From positions 34,006-98,005 of the forward strand of contig JBMFHR010000001.1 in NCBI GenBank assembly GCA_049976725.1: DNA of 64,000 nt. The letters are read 5' to 3'. Positions within the stretch are counted from its first letter, which is position 1. Every line of letters begins with the position of its first letter. A program made the translations under genes and the position numbers. Origin of the DNA: Conexivisphaera sp049976725. GTDB taxonomy: Archaea > Thermoproteota > Nitrososphaeria > Conexivisphaerales > Conexivisphaeraceae. The notes under the pieces are model-generated. The model saw nothing but the letters and a program-made list of their open reading frames with translations. It had not been told where the DNA came from and did no database searches. Below are positions 15,225 through 24,186 of the stretch, piece by piece.

Positions 15225-16445
15225 TTGTCCGGGCATCCTCCCCGGATCCACGCGTGCCGAGTGCGCATCCCTGTGCCAAACCTTCCTAGCGCGCGCGGCG
15301 TGCAGGATCACTGCCAGCGTCGCGAACGCCGACAGCAGGAGCCCGTAGGGCACCAGGAGCAGGGCCGCGCCGCTCTCTCTGGCGTAGTATCCTCCCAGGT
15401 GCCGCATGTACGCCCAGAGCGCGAGGGTGGCCGCGCCGATTCCCACGAGCAGCAGCGCCGCCCAAGGCACGATCCAGGCATTGACCGCTATATTGGCGAG
15501 GCCGAGGACCGCGAAGACAGGCGACGAGAACAGGAGCACCGCGTCCAGGGTCCCCCACCGGTCCCTCGACCTGAACAGCCCGCGGACCGATTCCGCGAGC
15601 GCCTCCAGGTAACCCCTGTACCACCTGATGCGCTGCCTCATGAGCGCGCCCAGCGTGGTGGGCGCTGAGACGAGCGCGGTGACTCCCGAGTAGGCGGGCC
15701 TCACGCCGGCCTCGATCAGCCTCGAGGCCAGCATAGCGTCCTCCGCCAGCGATCCCTCCCTCAGCCCCCCCAGGTCCATCAGCAACCTCCTGTCGACAGC
15801 GTAGTTGGATCCGGCGGGAGGTGGGCACGGCAGGCGCAGCCGCGATCTACCCTCGCACATCAGGTACCACGCGAGCTCCTCGAGGACGACCATCCTGCTC
15901 ACGGTGCTCTCCCCGGCGTTCGCCACAGCATAGCGCCCCACCATGGCCCTCGCGCCGGCCCTGTACATCGCAGCCAGCTTCAGGAGCGATCCCGGCTCCG
16001 GCACGGAGTCCGCGTCCAGCACGTACACGAGATCGCCCCTCGAGATCCTCAGCGCGCGATTGACCGCCCCGGCCTTGCTCCCGGCTTCCTCGAAGTGGTG
16101 GACCCTGATCCACTCGCGCCCGGAGGCCAACCTCCTCAGGACCTCGAGCGTTCCATCCCTCGAGCCGTCCTCGGCGAATATTACCTCCAGCCTGTCCCTG
16201 GGATACTCCAGCGCGTCCAGCGCCCTGACGGTCCTCTCCACGACGTTCGCCTCGTCCCTGGCCGGTATTATCACCGATATGAACGGGAGGTCCGGCGGAT
16301 CCGCCGGCTCGGGATCGCTGCCGCTCGATGCCACCCCGAGCGCCCCGCGCACGAGGATGATCCCCCAGTAGACCGAGTACGCTGACAGGATCGCCCCTAG
16401 CAGGAACCCCGGCCACCAGGGGATCGGGAGGAGCGGCGGACTCAA
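15216..16445 (-). CDS. Membrane glycosyltransferase, family 2
   Basis: A 409-residue processive-type GT2. One N-terminal membrane segment is followed by the catalytic domain: I-P-A-R-D-E-A-N near residue 60, E-D-G-S near 91, the metal-binding D-A-D-S near 140, the acceptor-site E-D-A near 235 and Q-R-I-R-W near 270, then two or three C-terminal helices. These residues match cellulose- and chitin-synthase-like enzymes, so it probably extends or secretes a polysaccharide or glycan. TTG 16445 overlaps the TGA of the macro-domain gene (TTGA), so the two are cotranscribed. The sugar donor is unknown. Confidence 0.87.
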   Translation of the reverse strand: MSPPLLPIPWWPGFLLGAILSAYSVYWGIILVRGALGVASSGSDPEPADPPDLPFISVIIPARDEANVVERTVRALDALEYPRDRLEVIFAEDGSRDGTLEVLRRLASGREWIRVHHFEEAGSKAGAVNRALRISRGDLVYVLDADSVPEPGSLLKLAAMYRAGARAMVGRYAVANAGESTVSRMVVLEELAWYLMCEGRSRLRLPCPPPAGSNYAVDRRLLMDLGGLREGSLAEDAMLASRLIEAGVRPAYSGVTALVSAPTTLGALMRQRIRWYRGYLEALAESVRGLFRSRDRWGTLDAVLLFSSPVFAVLGLANIAVNAWIVPWAALLLVGIGAATLALWAYMRHLGGYYARESGAALLLVPYGLLLSAFATLAVILHAARARKVWHRDAHSARVDPGRMPGQVI

Positions 16446-16987
16446 GCCTGGCCCGTCAGCCTCCCGAGCTCCTTCCTGAAGGCATCGTAGGTCTCGTCGT
16501 CATACAGGCAGAATATTATCCTGGGTATCTTGCACGTGCCCCCCTTGACGTAGTCCAGCGCTGCCCCCAGGAGGGCCCGGGCGCTCACCTCGCGCGGGAC
16601 GCCGAATATTCCGGCCGATATGGCGGGGAACGCTATGCTCCTGACGCCGCGCTCCTCAGCCAGCCTTATGGAGCTCTCGAACGCTGACCTGAGCTTGCGC
16701 TCCTCATCTCCCTCGCCCCACACGGGCCCGACCGCGTGTATCACGTACTTCGCCCTGAGCCTCCCCGCGCCCGTGATGGCGGCGCCGCCGACGGGCACGG
16801 GGCCGTTCCTCCTCACCCACTCGTCGCACTCCCTCTGGACCTCCTCGCCCGCGGCCCTCCTTATGGCCCCCGCCACGCCACCCCCCATCTTGAGGGCGCT
16901 GTTCGCCGCGTTCACTATGGCGTCCACCTCCAGCTTGGTTATGTCGCACTTCATCAACTCCAGCGAGCAGCCGTCAGTGCGAAACAC
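16442..16987 (-). CDS. Macro domain protein (ADP-ribose binding/hydrolysis)
   Basis: A 181-residue single macro domain. It shows D-A-I-V-N-A-A-N-S near residue 22, G-G-G-V-A-G-A-I near 35-42, I-H-A-V-G-P near 84 and S-A-G-I-F-G-V-P near 124-131, the loops that hold ADP-ribose. Relatives remove ADP-ribose from proteins or nucleic acids, or deacetylate O-acetyl-ADP-ribose. GTG 16987 lies 25 nt from the TATA element at 17007-17017. It heads an operon with the glycosyltransferase; the functional link is unclear. Confidence 0.92.
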   Translation of the reverse strand: MFRTDGCSLELMKCDITKLEVDAIVNAANSALKMGGGVAGAIRRAAGEEVQRECDEWVRRNGPVPVGGAAITGAGRLRAKYVIHAVGPVWGEGDEERKLRSAFESSIRLAEERGVRSIAFPAISAGIFGVPREVSARALLGAALDYVKGGTCKIPRIIFCLYDDETYDAFRKELGRLTGQA

Positions 16988-17006
16988 GCACCGTGAGTCG
17001 CGTGGG

Positions 17007-17017
17007 GTTTAAATAAC
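17007..17017 (-). promoter_or_regulatory. TATA box of the macro-domain operon
   Basis: GTTATTTAAAC on the minus strand, 25 nt from GTG 16987. Confidence 0.6.
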
Positions 17018-17087
17018 GCTTTCCCTAGGGGGCGCCCGAGGGGGTTGAAGGTGAAAGGGAGGGATTCAATTTTCAGGGGTGGTCGCC

Positions 17088-17167
17088 TTTATACTACCCT
17101 TGGTTGATAGGCCCGCCACCCATCTCCCCCGGGTAGTTCCCTCGCTCGCAGCAAAAGGGAGGTGCGG
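17088..17167 (+). promoter_or_regulatory. Promoter and leader of asd
   Basis: CTTTATACT near 17088-17096 predicts a start near 17119 and a leader of about 49 nt. GGGAGGTG lies five bases before the ATG at 17168, a clear ribosome-binding site. It favours ATG 17168 over GTG 17162, which sits inside it. Confidence 0.55.
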
Positions 17168-18232
17168 ATGACCTTGAAGGGCAAGCTGAGAGTAGCGATA
17201 CTCGGCGTGACGGGAATGGTGGGACAGCAGTACGTCAGGATGCTGGAGAACCATCCCTGGTTCGAGATAACGAGGCTCATCGGCAGCAGGAGCGCCGGCA
17301 AGCTGTACGGCGAGGCCGTCGAGTGGATAGACAGCTACGAGCCGCCCGAGCGCATAATGAACATGCCGGTGAAGGCGGCGGATCCCGAGTCGGAGGACGT
17401 CGACCTGGTGTTCAGCAGCCTGCCGACGGAGGCCGCGTACCAGCTCGACACGAGGTACGCCGCGCGGTTCCCCACGATCAGCGACGCCAGCTCGTACAGG
17501 ATGGAGCCCGACGTGCCCCTACTCATACCGGAGGTTAACCCGGATCACCTATCGCTGCTCGATGCGCAGAGGAGGAACAGGGGGTGGAGGGGGCTCCTGG
17601 TCACTAGTCCCAACTGCACGGCCACGGGTCTCGCCATGGTGCTGAAGCCCCTGCACGACGCCTACCGCGTTCGCAGGGTCATAGTGTCCACCATGCAGGC
17701 GCTCAGCGGCGCGGGCTACCCCGGGGTGCCGTCGCTCAGGATCGTGGACAACGTGATACCTTACATAAAGGGCGAGGAGGACAAGGTGGCCGCGGAGACG
17801 AAGAAGATGCTCGGCGCCATTGCCGACGGCTCCGTGTCCCCAGATCCCATGGGGGTGTCCGTCATGGTGCACAGGGTCGCCACCATAGATGGGCACCTGG
17901 AGAGCGCGTACATAGAGACCGAGAGGCCCGTGAACATCGAGGAGGCCAAGGGGATCCTGAGGGACTTCAGGGGCAAGCCACAGGAGATGAAGCTGCCCAC
18001 GGCCCCGGAGAGGCCCATAATAGTCAGGGAGGAGGAGGACAGGCCCCAGCCGAGGCTGGACAGGATGGCCGGGAGCGTCCCCGGCATGAGCGCGGTGGTC
18101 GGAAGGGTCCGTCGGGGGCTCGACGAACGCTCGCTCCGCCTGACGCTGCTCAGCCACAACACGATCAGGGGCGCCGCCGGCAACGCCATACTGATCGCCG
18201 AGATGATGCGCGAGCTGGGCTACCTGAGCTGA
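17168..18232 (+). CDS. asd: Aspartate-semialdehyde dehydrogenase
   Basis: Reduces aspartyl phosphate to aspartate semialdehyde with NADPH. The product goes to homoserine and threonine (genes at 45-47.6 and 53 kb) and is also a substrate of the ADH-synthase route encoded next. The 354-residue archaeal-type protein has the Rossmann loop G-V-T-G-M-V-G-Q-Q near residue 12, the catalytic cysteine in S-P-N-C-T-A-T-G near 145, the glycine-rich Q-A-L-S-G-A-G-Y-P-G near 178 and the catalytic histidine in D-G-H-L-E-S near 240. The next gene follows within about 10 nt, so asd heads the aromatic operon. Confidence 0.95.
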   Translation: MTLKGKLRVAILGVTGMVGQQYVRMLENHPWFEITRLIGSRSAGKLYGEAVEWIDSYEPPERIMNMPVKAADPESEDVDLVFSSLPTEAAYQLDTRYAARFPTISDASSYRMEPDVPLLIPEVNPDHLSLLDAQRRNRGWRGLLVTSPNCTATGLAMVLKPLHDAYRVRRVIVSTMQALSGAGYPGVPSLRIVDNVIPYIKGEEDKVAAETKKMLGAIADGSVSPDPMGVSVMVHRVATIDGHLESAYIETERPVNIEEAKGILRDFRGKPQEMKLPTAPERPIIVREEEDRPQPRLDRMAGSVPGMSAVVGRVRRGLDERSLRLTLLSHNTIRGAAGNAILIAEMMRELGYLS

Positions 18233-18242
18233 GGTGGTAGCG

Positions 18243-19031
18243 TTGGACGGCAAGCGCGCCAGACTAAGCAGGATATCTAGGAACGGGCTGTTCCTCTGCG
18301 TCCCGATGGATCACGGCATATCGAGCGGGCCGATAGCCGGCATAGACAGGGTCCGCGACGTGCTGAGGGAGGTCGCCAATGGGGGCGCGACCTGCGCCGT
18401 GCTGAACAAAGGGATCATAAAGGCCCTGGCTGATCACCCAGGCATCGGGATCCTGATGCACGCGTCCGCCAGCACCTCGCTCGGGCCTGATCCCAACCAC
18501 AAAGTGAGGTCGGCGGGCGTGGCGGAGGCGGTCAGGCTGGGCGCCGACGGCGTATCCGTGCACGTGAACCTGGGGGCGAGGGACGAGCCGGAGATGCTCC
18601 GCGACCTCGGGTTGATCGCGGATGAGGCCGACGAGATGGGGATGCCGCTGCTCGCGATGATGTACCCGAGGGGCGAGAACATCAGGAACCCGAACGACCC
18701 TTCCGTGATAGCGCACGCGGCGCGCGTCGGCGCCGAGATGGGGGCCGACATAGTGAAGTGCAACTACACCGGCGACAAGGCCAGCTTCTCGGCCCTCGTG
18801 AGGAGCGTGCCGGTGCCCGTGGTGATAGCTGGGGGACCCAAGATGGACACCGATGAAGATGTGCTGAGGCTGGTGAGGGATGCCGTGGACGCCGGCGCCG
18901 CGGGCGTGGCGTTCGGCAGGAACGTCTTCCAGCACAGGGATCCCAGGGCGATCACCAGGGCCATAGCAGACATAATCTTCGAGAACTCGGACGTCGAGAG
19001 GGCGCTGCGGGAGCTGAGGTCCCATGGCTGA
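18243..19031 (+). CDS. 2-amino-3,7-dideoxy-D-threo-hept-6-ulosonate (ADH) synthase
   Basis: A class I aldolase-fold enzyme that starts the archaeal route to 3-dehydroquinate from aspartate semialdehyde and a deoxyketohexose phosphate, replacing DAHP synthase. It shows V-P-M-D-H-G near residue 22, the Schiff-base region V-K-C-N-Y near 172 and G-G-P-K near 195. The family also contains archaeal fructose-bisphosphate aldolase; pairing with dehydroquinate synthase II next door decides the call. The start is either TTG 18243, with GAGGTGG six bases upstream, or GTG 18234; I chose TTG. The 3' end overlaps the next gene by 8 nt. Confidence 0.92.
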   Translation: MDGKRARLSRISRNGLFLCVPMDHGISSGPIAGIDRVRDVLREVANGGATCAVLNKGIIKALADHPGIGILMHASASTSLGPDPNHKVRSAGVAEAVRLGADGVSVHVNLGARDEPEMLRDLGLIADEADEMGMPLLAMMYPRGENIRNPNDPSVIAHAARVGAEMGADIVKCNYTGDKASFSALVRSVPVPVVIAGGPKMDTDEDVLRLVRDAVDAGAAGVAFGRNVFQHRDPRAITRAIADIIFENSDVERALRELRSHG

Positions 19032-20022
19032 GCCACCGCGCAAGGAGGTGCTCCTCGACGCCCGCGACGTCCCCGACGGCGTCCTGAGGGCGGCCCTGGA
19101 GCTGGGCATCAGGAGGTTCATAGGGAGGGCACCTGAGGGAGGGGAGCTGGTCGCGCTCGCCGAGGCGCCGGGGAGGCCCGGGATCTACGTGGTCCGGATA
19201 TCGGCGCCGGAGGACGTGGAGGGCGTCCTTAGGGCCGTCGAGGCGGGCGCCAGGGAGGTTCTAGTGGAGTCGCTCGACTGGAAGATCATACCCCTGGAGA
19301 ACCTGGTAGCGGCCCTCCAGGGGAGGGGCGCCAGGCTCCTGGCCACGGCGTCCGACTGGAGGGAGGCTGAGGCCATGGCCGGCATACTCGAGAGGGGGGT
19401 CGACGGCGTGGTCCTCAGGGCGCGCACCGTGGAGGAACTGACGGCGGCCGTGGAAGCCCTGAGGAGTCCCGAGCCCGTGGAGCTCGTCGCGGCCCGCGTG
19501 GACTCCGTGAGCCTGGCCGGAATGGGCGACAGAGTCTGCATCGACACCGCCAGCCTGCTCTCCGTCGGCGAGGGCGCGCTCGTTGGCAACTCTTCATCGT
19601 TCATGTTCCTCGTGCACGGGGAGACCCTGGAGACCGGCTACGCGTCGCCCAGGCCGTTCCGCGTCAACGCCGGCGGCGTCCACGCGTACGTGCTGCTCCC
19701 CGACGGCCGCACGAAGTACCTCTCGGAGCTCTCGGCAGGCGATCGCGTGGCGATCTTCGACTGGAGGGGGAACGCAAGGGCGTCCATAGTGGGCAGGTCG
19801 AAGATAGAGAGGAGGCCGATGGCGCTCGTGAGGGCTTCCACGGAGTCCACCTCAGGGTCCCTACTGCTCCAATACGCGGAGACCATAAGGCTGGTGAGGC
19901 CCGACGGGACTCCGGTGTCCGTCACGGAGCTATCCCCCGGCGACGAGGTCCTGGTTCACGTGAAGCGCGGCGTCGGCAGGCACTTCGGCATGGCGGTCGA
20001 GGAGTTCGTGCTGGAGAAGTGA
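19024..20022 (+). CDS. 3-dehydroquinate synthase II (archaeal AroB')
   Basis: Oxidatively deaminates and cyclises the ADH-synthase product to 3-dehydroquinate, using NAD+. The 332-residue protein has the family pattern: E-S-L-D-W-K-I-I-P-L-E-N near residues 84-95, D-R-V-C-I-D-T near 165, the S-S-S-F-M-F-L-V-H-G-E stretch near 188 and R-P-F-R-V-N-A-G-G-V-H-A-Y near 210. Together with the upstream gene it shows that this organism makes aromatics by the aspartate-semialdehyde route rather than from erythrose 4-phosphate. Confidence 0.95.
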   Translation: MAEPPRKEVLLDARDVPDGVLRAALELGIRRFIGRAPEGGELVALAEAPGRPGIYVVRISAPEDVEGVLRAVEAGAREVLVESLDWKIIPLENLVAALQGRGARLLATASDWREAEAMAGILERGVDGVVLRARTVEELTAAVEALRSPEPVELVAARVDSVSLAGMGDRVCIDTASLLSVGEGALVGNSSSFMFLVHGETLETGYASPRPFRVNAGGVHAYVLLPDGRTKYLSELSAGDRVAIFDWRGNARASIVGRSKIERRPMALVRASTESTSGSLLLQYAETIRLVRPDGTPVSVTELSPGDEVLVHVKRGVGRHFGMAVEEFVLEK

Positions 20023-20026
20023 TGGC

Positions 20027-20758
20027 TTGCTGAGCACCGGCACGAGGCTCGTCGCGAGCGTCGCCCCGCGGGCCACACTCGAGGTGCGCGCCCTGTACTC
20101 CGAGGCGATGTCGCTGGGGGTCGACATGGTGGAGATCAGGCTCGACGCGCTCGACGAGCTCGATCCCCGCGCCCTCGCGGCCGAGCTCCGCGCGTCGGGG
20201 ATTGACTGCGGGCGCCTGGTGCTCACGTACAGGTCCCCCTCTGAGGGCGGTATGTCGGGGGTTCCCGCGCACGATCCCTCAGTGGCCGAGCGCGTCGGCG
20301 AGCTGAGGAGGGAATGCCCCGGATCCCTCGTGGATCTGGAGGTCGAGGCGCTAGGCCTCTCGGGCGAGCTGAGGAGGATCGCAACCGAGTCGCGCGATTT
20401 CCTAATAGTGTCCAAGCACTACAGCTACCTGCCCCCGATGGGCGCGGCCAAGTCGGATTACGCCCGTATGTCGGACATCGGTCGCTACGTCAAGATGGTG
20501 TTCCCCGCCTCGGATCCCAGGGACAACCTGCTGCCCATCTCGCTCCAGGGCGCGCTGGGCAGCGGCAGGCTCATCAGCTTCTGCTCGGGCGCCGCCGGCC
20601 TCCTGTCCAGGGTCCTCTCAGCTGTGCTCGGTGCGCCCCTGGCCTACGTGAGCCTCCCGGGCCGGCCAGTGGCCGAGGGCCAGCTGTCCCCCCGCGACAT
20701 GGCTTCCCTGGTCGAGGCCGTGGCCTCGTACCTCGGTCGCCGGGGAACGGTTATTTAG
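20027..20758 (+). CDS. aroD: 3-dehydroquinate dehydratase, type I
   Basis: Dehydrates 3-dehydroquinate to 3-dehydroshikimate through a Schiff base. The 243-residue TIM-barrel protein has the substrate-binding E-I-R-L-D near residue 41, the Schiff-base lysine in V-S-K-H-Y-S-Y near 128 and V-K-M-V-F-P-A near 154. The call follows these motifs and the operon order. Start is TTG 20027, five bases after the preceding stop. Its stop lies within the TATA element proposed for the next gene. Confidence 0.94.
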   Translation: MLSTGTRLVASVAPRATLEVRALYSEAMSLGVDMVEIRLDALDELDPRALAAELRASGIDCGRLVLTYRSPSEGGMSGVPAHDPSVAERVGELRRECPGSLVDLEVEALGLSGELRRIATESRDFLIVSKHYSYLPPMGAAKSDYARMSDIGRYVKMVFPASDPRDNLLPISLQGALGSGRLISFCSGAAGLLSRVLSAVLGAPLAYVSLPGRPVAEGQLSPRDMASLVEAVASYLGRRGTVI

Positions 20759-20775
20759 GGCGCGGGTATTGCCGG

Positions 20776-21201
20776 ATGCCCATGGTGATATCGCTGCGCG
20801 CCAGGGACGTAATGGACAAGCGCGTCATAGTGGTCGAGAGGAGCGAGCCAGTGTCCTCCGCCCTCAGGAAGATGCTGGAGGCTGGCATATGGTCGGTTGT
20901 GGTCGCCGAGGCCGGCCGCCCGGTCGGCGTTCTGACCGAGCGCGACTTCGTCAGGATGTGCCTAGTCCGCGGCTGCGAGGGCGCGCTGTCGGTGCCCGCG
21001 GGCGACGTGGCCACGTCCCCGCTGGTCACATGCGGTCCAGAGGATCCGATCGGGCAGGTCTGGAGGCTCATGGTGGAGCGGAGCGTGAGGAGGGTCTACG
21101 TCGTCGACGGCGGCGAGATCATCGGCAGGATAACCCAGACGGGGCTCTTCCAGAAGCTCCTCGAGGCCTTCATAACGCTCTCGCAGTTGGTGTCGCCCTG
21201 A
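20776..21201 (+). CDS. Two-CBS-domain protein within the aromatic operon
   Basis: A 141-residue protein made of two CBS motifs: A-R-D-V-M-D-K with V-G-V-L-T-E-R-D-F near residues 8-60, and the second half ending I-I-G-R-I-T-Q-T-G-L near 118-127. Such Bateman modules bind AMP, ATP or SAM and regulate partners or act as sensors. No enzymatic domain is attached. It lies between aroD and aroE and has its own TATA element (TTATTTA at 20751-20757), so it may be expressed separately. Start is ATG 20776 or ATG 20782; both fit. Confidence 0.9.
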   Translation: MPMVISLRARDVMDKRVIVVERSEPVSSALRKMLEAGIWSVVVAEAGRPVGVLTERDFVRMCLVRGCEGALSVPAGDVATSPLVTCGPEDPIGQVWRLMVERSVRRVYVVDGGEIIGRITQTGLFQKLLEAFITLSQLVSP

Positions 21202-21202
21202 G

Positions 21203-22057
21203 ATGACCGACAGCTCGACCGTGCTGTACTGCCTGATAGGGGATCCGGTCTCGGGATCCATATCGCCGGACGTGCACTCAGCGGCGTACAGCGCCATGGG
21301 CTTAAACGCCGTCTACCTAGCGTTCAGGGTCCCGCCGGATTCCCTTCGCGCGGCAGTCGATGGGTTGAGGATGCTCGCCAGGGGGTTCAACGTCACAATA
21401 CCCCACAAGACGCGCGTGGCGCTCATGGTGGACGAGCTGACCCAGGAGGCATCCCTGACCAGCGCGGTCAACGCTGTGGCCGTCAGGGACGGCCTCCTCG
21501 TGGGCCACAACACTGATGCCTTGGCGGCATCAGACCTCATAGACAAGCTGGGCGCGAGGGGCGGCGCCGCCCTAGTGGTGGGCGCGGGCGGGGCGGCGAA
21601 GGCGGTCGCGTACGCCCTCTGGCGCAAGGGATTCTCAAAGGTGCGCGTGATGGACAGGAACCCGGACAAGGCGGAGGCGATGGCCTCAGGCATAAAGGCG
21701 CTCTACGGCCTCGACGCGTCCGGCGGCGCGCTCTCGCCCAGCGCTCTCCTGGACTCGCTCGCGTCGTCCACGTTGCTGGTCAACGCCACTCCACTGGGCA
21801 TGTACGGCGGCGAGCTGGAGGTGCCCGAGGCCGGACTCCGCGGGGACCTCGCCGTCATGGACCTGGCCTACTCCCCCGGCGGGACCGGGCTGGTGCGCGC
21901 GGCAAGGTCCCACGGGCTGAGGACGGTCGACGGCCTGGAGTTCCTCGTCGTCCAGGCGGCGCACTCAATAGAGTTCTGGACGGGGCTCCGCCCGCCGATC
22001 GACGTAATGATGAGGGCCGCCGAGGAGGCGATCGCTCGCCATGCGCGCCAGGGCTGA
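21203..22057 (+). CDS. aroE: Shikimate dehydrogenase
   Basis: Reduces 3-dehydroshikimate to shikimate with NADPH. The 284-residue protein has the substrate site G-S-I-S-P-D-V-H near residue 17, the catalytic lysine in N-V-T-I-P-H-K near 68, H-N-T-D-A near 97, the cofactor loop V-G-A-G-G-A-A near 126 and N-A-T-P-L-G-M near 195. ATG 21203 lies two bases after the CBS gene stop. The 3' end overlaps aroK by 17 nt. Confidence 0.96.
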   Translation: MTDSSTVLYCLIGDPVSGSISPDVHSAAYSAMGLNAVYLAFRVPPDSLRAAVDGLRMLARGFNVTIPHKTRVALMVDELTQEASLTSAVNAVAVRDGLLVGHNTDALAASDLIDKLGARGGAALVVGAGGAAKAVAYALWRKGFSKVRVMDRNPDKAEAMASGIKALYGLDASGGALSPSALLDSLASSTLLVNATPLGMYGGELEVPEAGLRGDLAVMDLAYSPGGTGLVRAARSHGLRTVDGLEFLVVQAAHSIEFWTGLRPPIDVMMRAAEEAIARHARQG

Positions 22058-22901
22058 GGTCAACGGGGCGATCTCCGTGCTGAACGCGGCTGCCACGGGC
22101 TTCGGGGCCGCGATAGCCGTGTCAGCCAGGGTGGCGGCCGAGGCTGAACCATCGGCCGCCGGCCTCAGAGTGGAATTCGATGGAGTAGATCCCGGAGACA
22201 CCAGGCTCGTGCGGGCCGCCGCTGCCGTGGTGTCCGAGGAGACGGGCTGGACCGGCGGCTGGAAGCTCAGGATAACTTCGGAGCTCCCGCCCAGGAGGGG
22301 CCTCAAGACCAGCAGCGCCGTGTCCAGTGCGCTCGTCGCGTCAATGAGACTTGCCCTCGGGTCGAGGCCCGGCCCGGAGGACGTGCTCAGGATGGGCGTC
22401 GAGGCCTCCAGGCGCGCCGGGGTGACCGTGACCGGCGCGCTCGACGACGCCGGAGCGAGCGTCCTCGGCGGATTCGTCGAGGCTGATAACGATTCCGGCC
22501 GCATAGAGGTGCACAGGACGGTGGAGTCGGCGGGGCTCGAGGTCCTGATCGGGATCCCGGAGGGCGAGCTCGACAAGTCGAGCGTCCGCAGGGAGGCGTT
22601 CGCCCCACTGATCCCGGCCTCGCGCAGGGCGAGGGAGCTGGCACTCAGCGGCAGGTACTGGGAGGCCATGACGGTAAACGGGCTCGTTGTCGCGGCCGCG
22701 CTCGGCCAGAACTCGTCTCCCGCCGCGGCCGCGCTGAGATCCGGCGCCCTGGGCGCTGGGATAACTGGCATGGGCCCTGCGGTCGCGGCTGTGGTTCCCG
22801 AGGGCGCGGTCACCGCGGTAGAGCGCGCGCTGAAGTCTCACGGCCTGAGGGTCGCCAAATATCGCGTGGAGAACAGGCCAGGGATCTGGTATGAGGTTTA
22901 G
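22041..22901 (+). CDS. aroK: Shikimate kinase, archaeal GHMP type
   Basis: Phosphorylates shikimate at the 3-hydroxyl. It belongs to the GHMP kinase fold, unrelated to bacterial AroK. The ATP loop L-P-P-R-R-G-L-K-T-S-S-A lies near residues 82-93 and the GHMP C-terminal motif G-A-G-I-T-G-M-G-P near 238. At 286 residues it is the usual archaeal length. It overlaps both neighbours (17 nt with aroE, 11 nt with aroA), which implies coupled translation. Confidence 0.94.
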   Translation: MRARAEVNGAISVLNAAATGFGAAIAVSARVAAEAEPSAAGLRVEFDGVDPGDTRLVRAAAAVVSEETGWTGGWKLRITSELPPRRGLKTSSAVSSALVASMRLALGSRPGPEDVLRMGVEASRRAGVTVTGALDDAGASVLGGFVEADNDSGRIEVHRTVESAGLEVLIGIPEGELDKSSVRREAFAPLIPASRRARELALSGRYWEAMTVNGLVVAAALGQNSSPAAAALRSGALGAGITGMGPAVAAVVPEGAVTAVERALKSHGLRVAKYRVENRPGIWYEV

Positions 22902-24165
22902 CGCGCCCCGCACGATCTCAGGCGAGTACGTTCCTCCTCCCAGCAAGTCCTACACGCACAGGGCGATGGTGGCGGCCGCGCTGGCCGACGGAGAATCGCT
23001 CATACTGAGACCGCTGGTCTCTGATGACACGGCCGCCACAGCCAGGGCCCTCAGGTTGCTGGGGACTCGCCTCATCAGGAGGGGCGACACGCTCGTGGTC
23101 CGCCCGGCCGCGCTCAGGGCTCCAGGCGACGTGATCGATTGCGGCGGATCGGGAACGACGATCAGATTCCTCTCATCGGTCGCTTCCCTGACCGACGGCG
23201 GGTACACGGTGCTGACTGGCTCGCGCAGGCTCAGGGAGAGGCCCGTGGGCCCCCTCTTGGACGCGCTGTCCCAGCTGGGCGTTCACGCCGAATCAACGCG
23301 GAGGAACGGCCTCCCCCCGGTCATCGTGAGGGGCGGCGGGATGAGGGGCGGCTCCGCCACGATATCGGCGGCCGAGTCCTCCCAGTACGTTTCGTCCATA
23401 CTCCTCTCAGCGCCAAGGTCGAGGGACGGCGTCGAGCTCAGGGTTAGCGGGATAGTTTCGAGGACATATGTGGACGCGACGCTCGCGGTCATGGAGTCGT
23501 TCGGCGCGCGCTTCCGCCGCTCGGGCTACGAGTCGTTCGGCGTCGAGCCGACAGGCTACAGGGGCACGAGGTTCGAGGTGCCCGGGGACTACTCGTCGGC
23601 GTCCTACGCGATGGCCCTGGCCGCGGCGGTGGGCGGCACGCTGGTTGTGAGGGGCCTCGGGACCTTCCCGCAGGCGGATGCCAGGATCATCGAGGTGCTG
23701 GAGAACATGGGCGCCCGCCTGCGCCCGGGCGCTGACGGGTCACTCACTGTGGAGTCGGACGGGGCCCTCCGCGGCGGCTCCTTCGACCTCAGGGACTCGC
23801 CAGACCTGCTGCCGGTGGTCGCTGTCCTGGGGGCCCTGGCGTCCGGCCGCACGCGCATAACGGGGATAGCGCACACCAGGCTCAAGGAGTCCGATCGCCC
23901 CGCTGCCATGGCGGAGGAGCTCACCAAGCTCGGCTGCCGGGTCTGGGTCGGCGACGACTGGTTGGAGATCCAGGGACCCGCCTCCCCTCCCACGTCCACG
24001 GTTGTCCTCAGCGATCACGGGGACCACAGGATATTCATGTCCCTGGCTGTGGCATCAGCAGCGCTCAGGGGGCGCGTGGCCCTGGCGCCCAGCAGGAGCT
24101 ACGCGAAGTCTTACCCTGGGTTCCTGGACGACATGAGGAAACTCGGCGTAGATATTATTAATTAA
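22891..24165 (+). CDS. aroA: 3-phosphoshikimate 1-carboxyvinyltransferase (EPSP synthase)
   Basis: Transfers enolpyruvyl from PEP to shikimate 3-phosphate. The 424-residue two-domain protein has P-S-K-S-Y-T-H-R near residue 11, C-G-G-S-G-T-T-I-R-F near 83-92, the catalytic D-S-P-D-L-L-P near 302 and R-L-K-E-S-D-R near 330. The start overlaps aroK. The A/T-rich end of this gene (24151-24163) appears to serve as the TATA element of aroC. Confidence 0.96.
   Translation: MRFSAPRTISGEYVPPPSKSYTHRAMVAAALADGESLILRPLVSDDTAATARALRLLGTRLIRRGDTLVVRPAALRAPGDVIDCGGSGTTIRFLSSVASLTDGGYTVLTGSRRLRERPVGPLLDALSQLGVHAESTRRNGLPPVIVRGGGMRGGSATISAAESSQYVSSILLSAPRSRDGVELRVSGIVSRTYVDATLAVMESFGARFRRSGYESFGVEPTGYRGTRFEVPGDYSSASYAMALAAAVGGTLVVRGLGTFPQADARIIEVLENMGARLRPGADGSLTVESDGALRGGSFDLRDSPDLLPVVAVLGALASGRTRITGIAHTRLKESDRPAAMAEELTKLGCRVWVGDDWLEIQGPASPPTSTVVLSDHGDHRIFMSLAVASAALRGRVALAPSRSYAKSYPGFLDDMRKLGVDIIN
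24151..24163 (+). promoter_or_regulatory. Internal TATA box for aroC
   Basis: GATATTATTAATT at the end of aroA, about 28 nt before GTG 24187. It allows separate leaderless expression of aroC and the downstream fusion gene. Confidence 0.55.
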
Positions 24166-24186
24166 TGGATATTCGCCCGGAGCTCC

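Noticed and set aside
17043..17105. A 20-codon leader peptide before asd
   Set aside because: It starts at TTG with poor promoter spacing and would overlap the asd TATA box; there is no run of regulatory codons.
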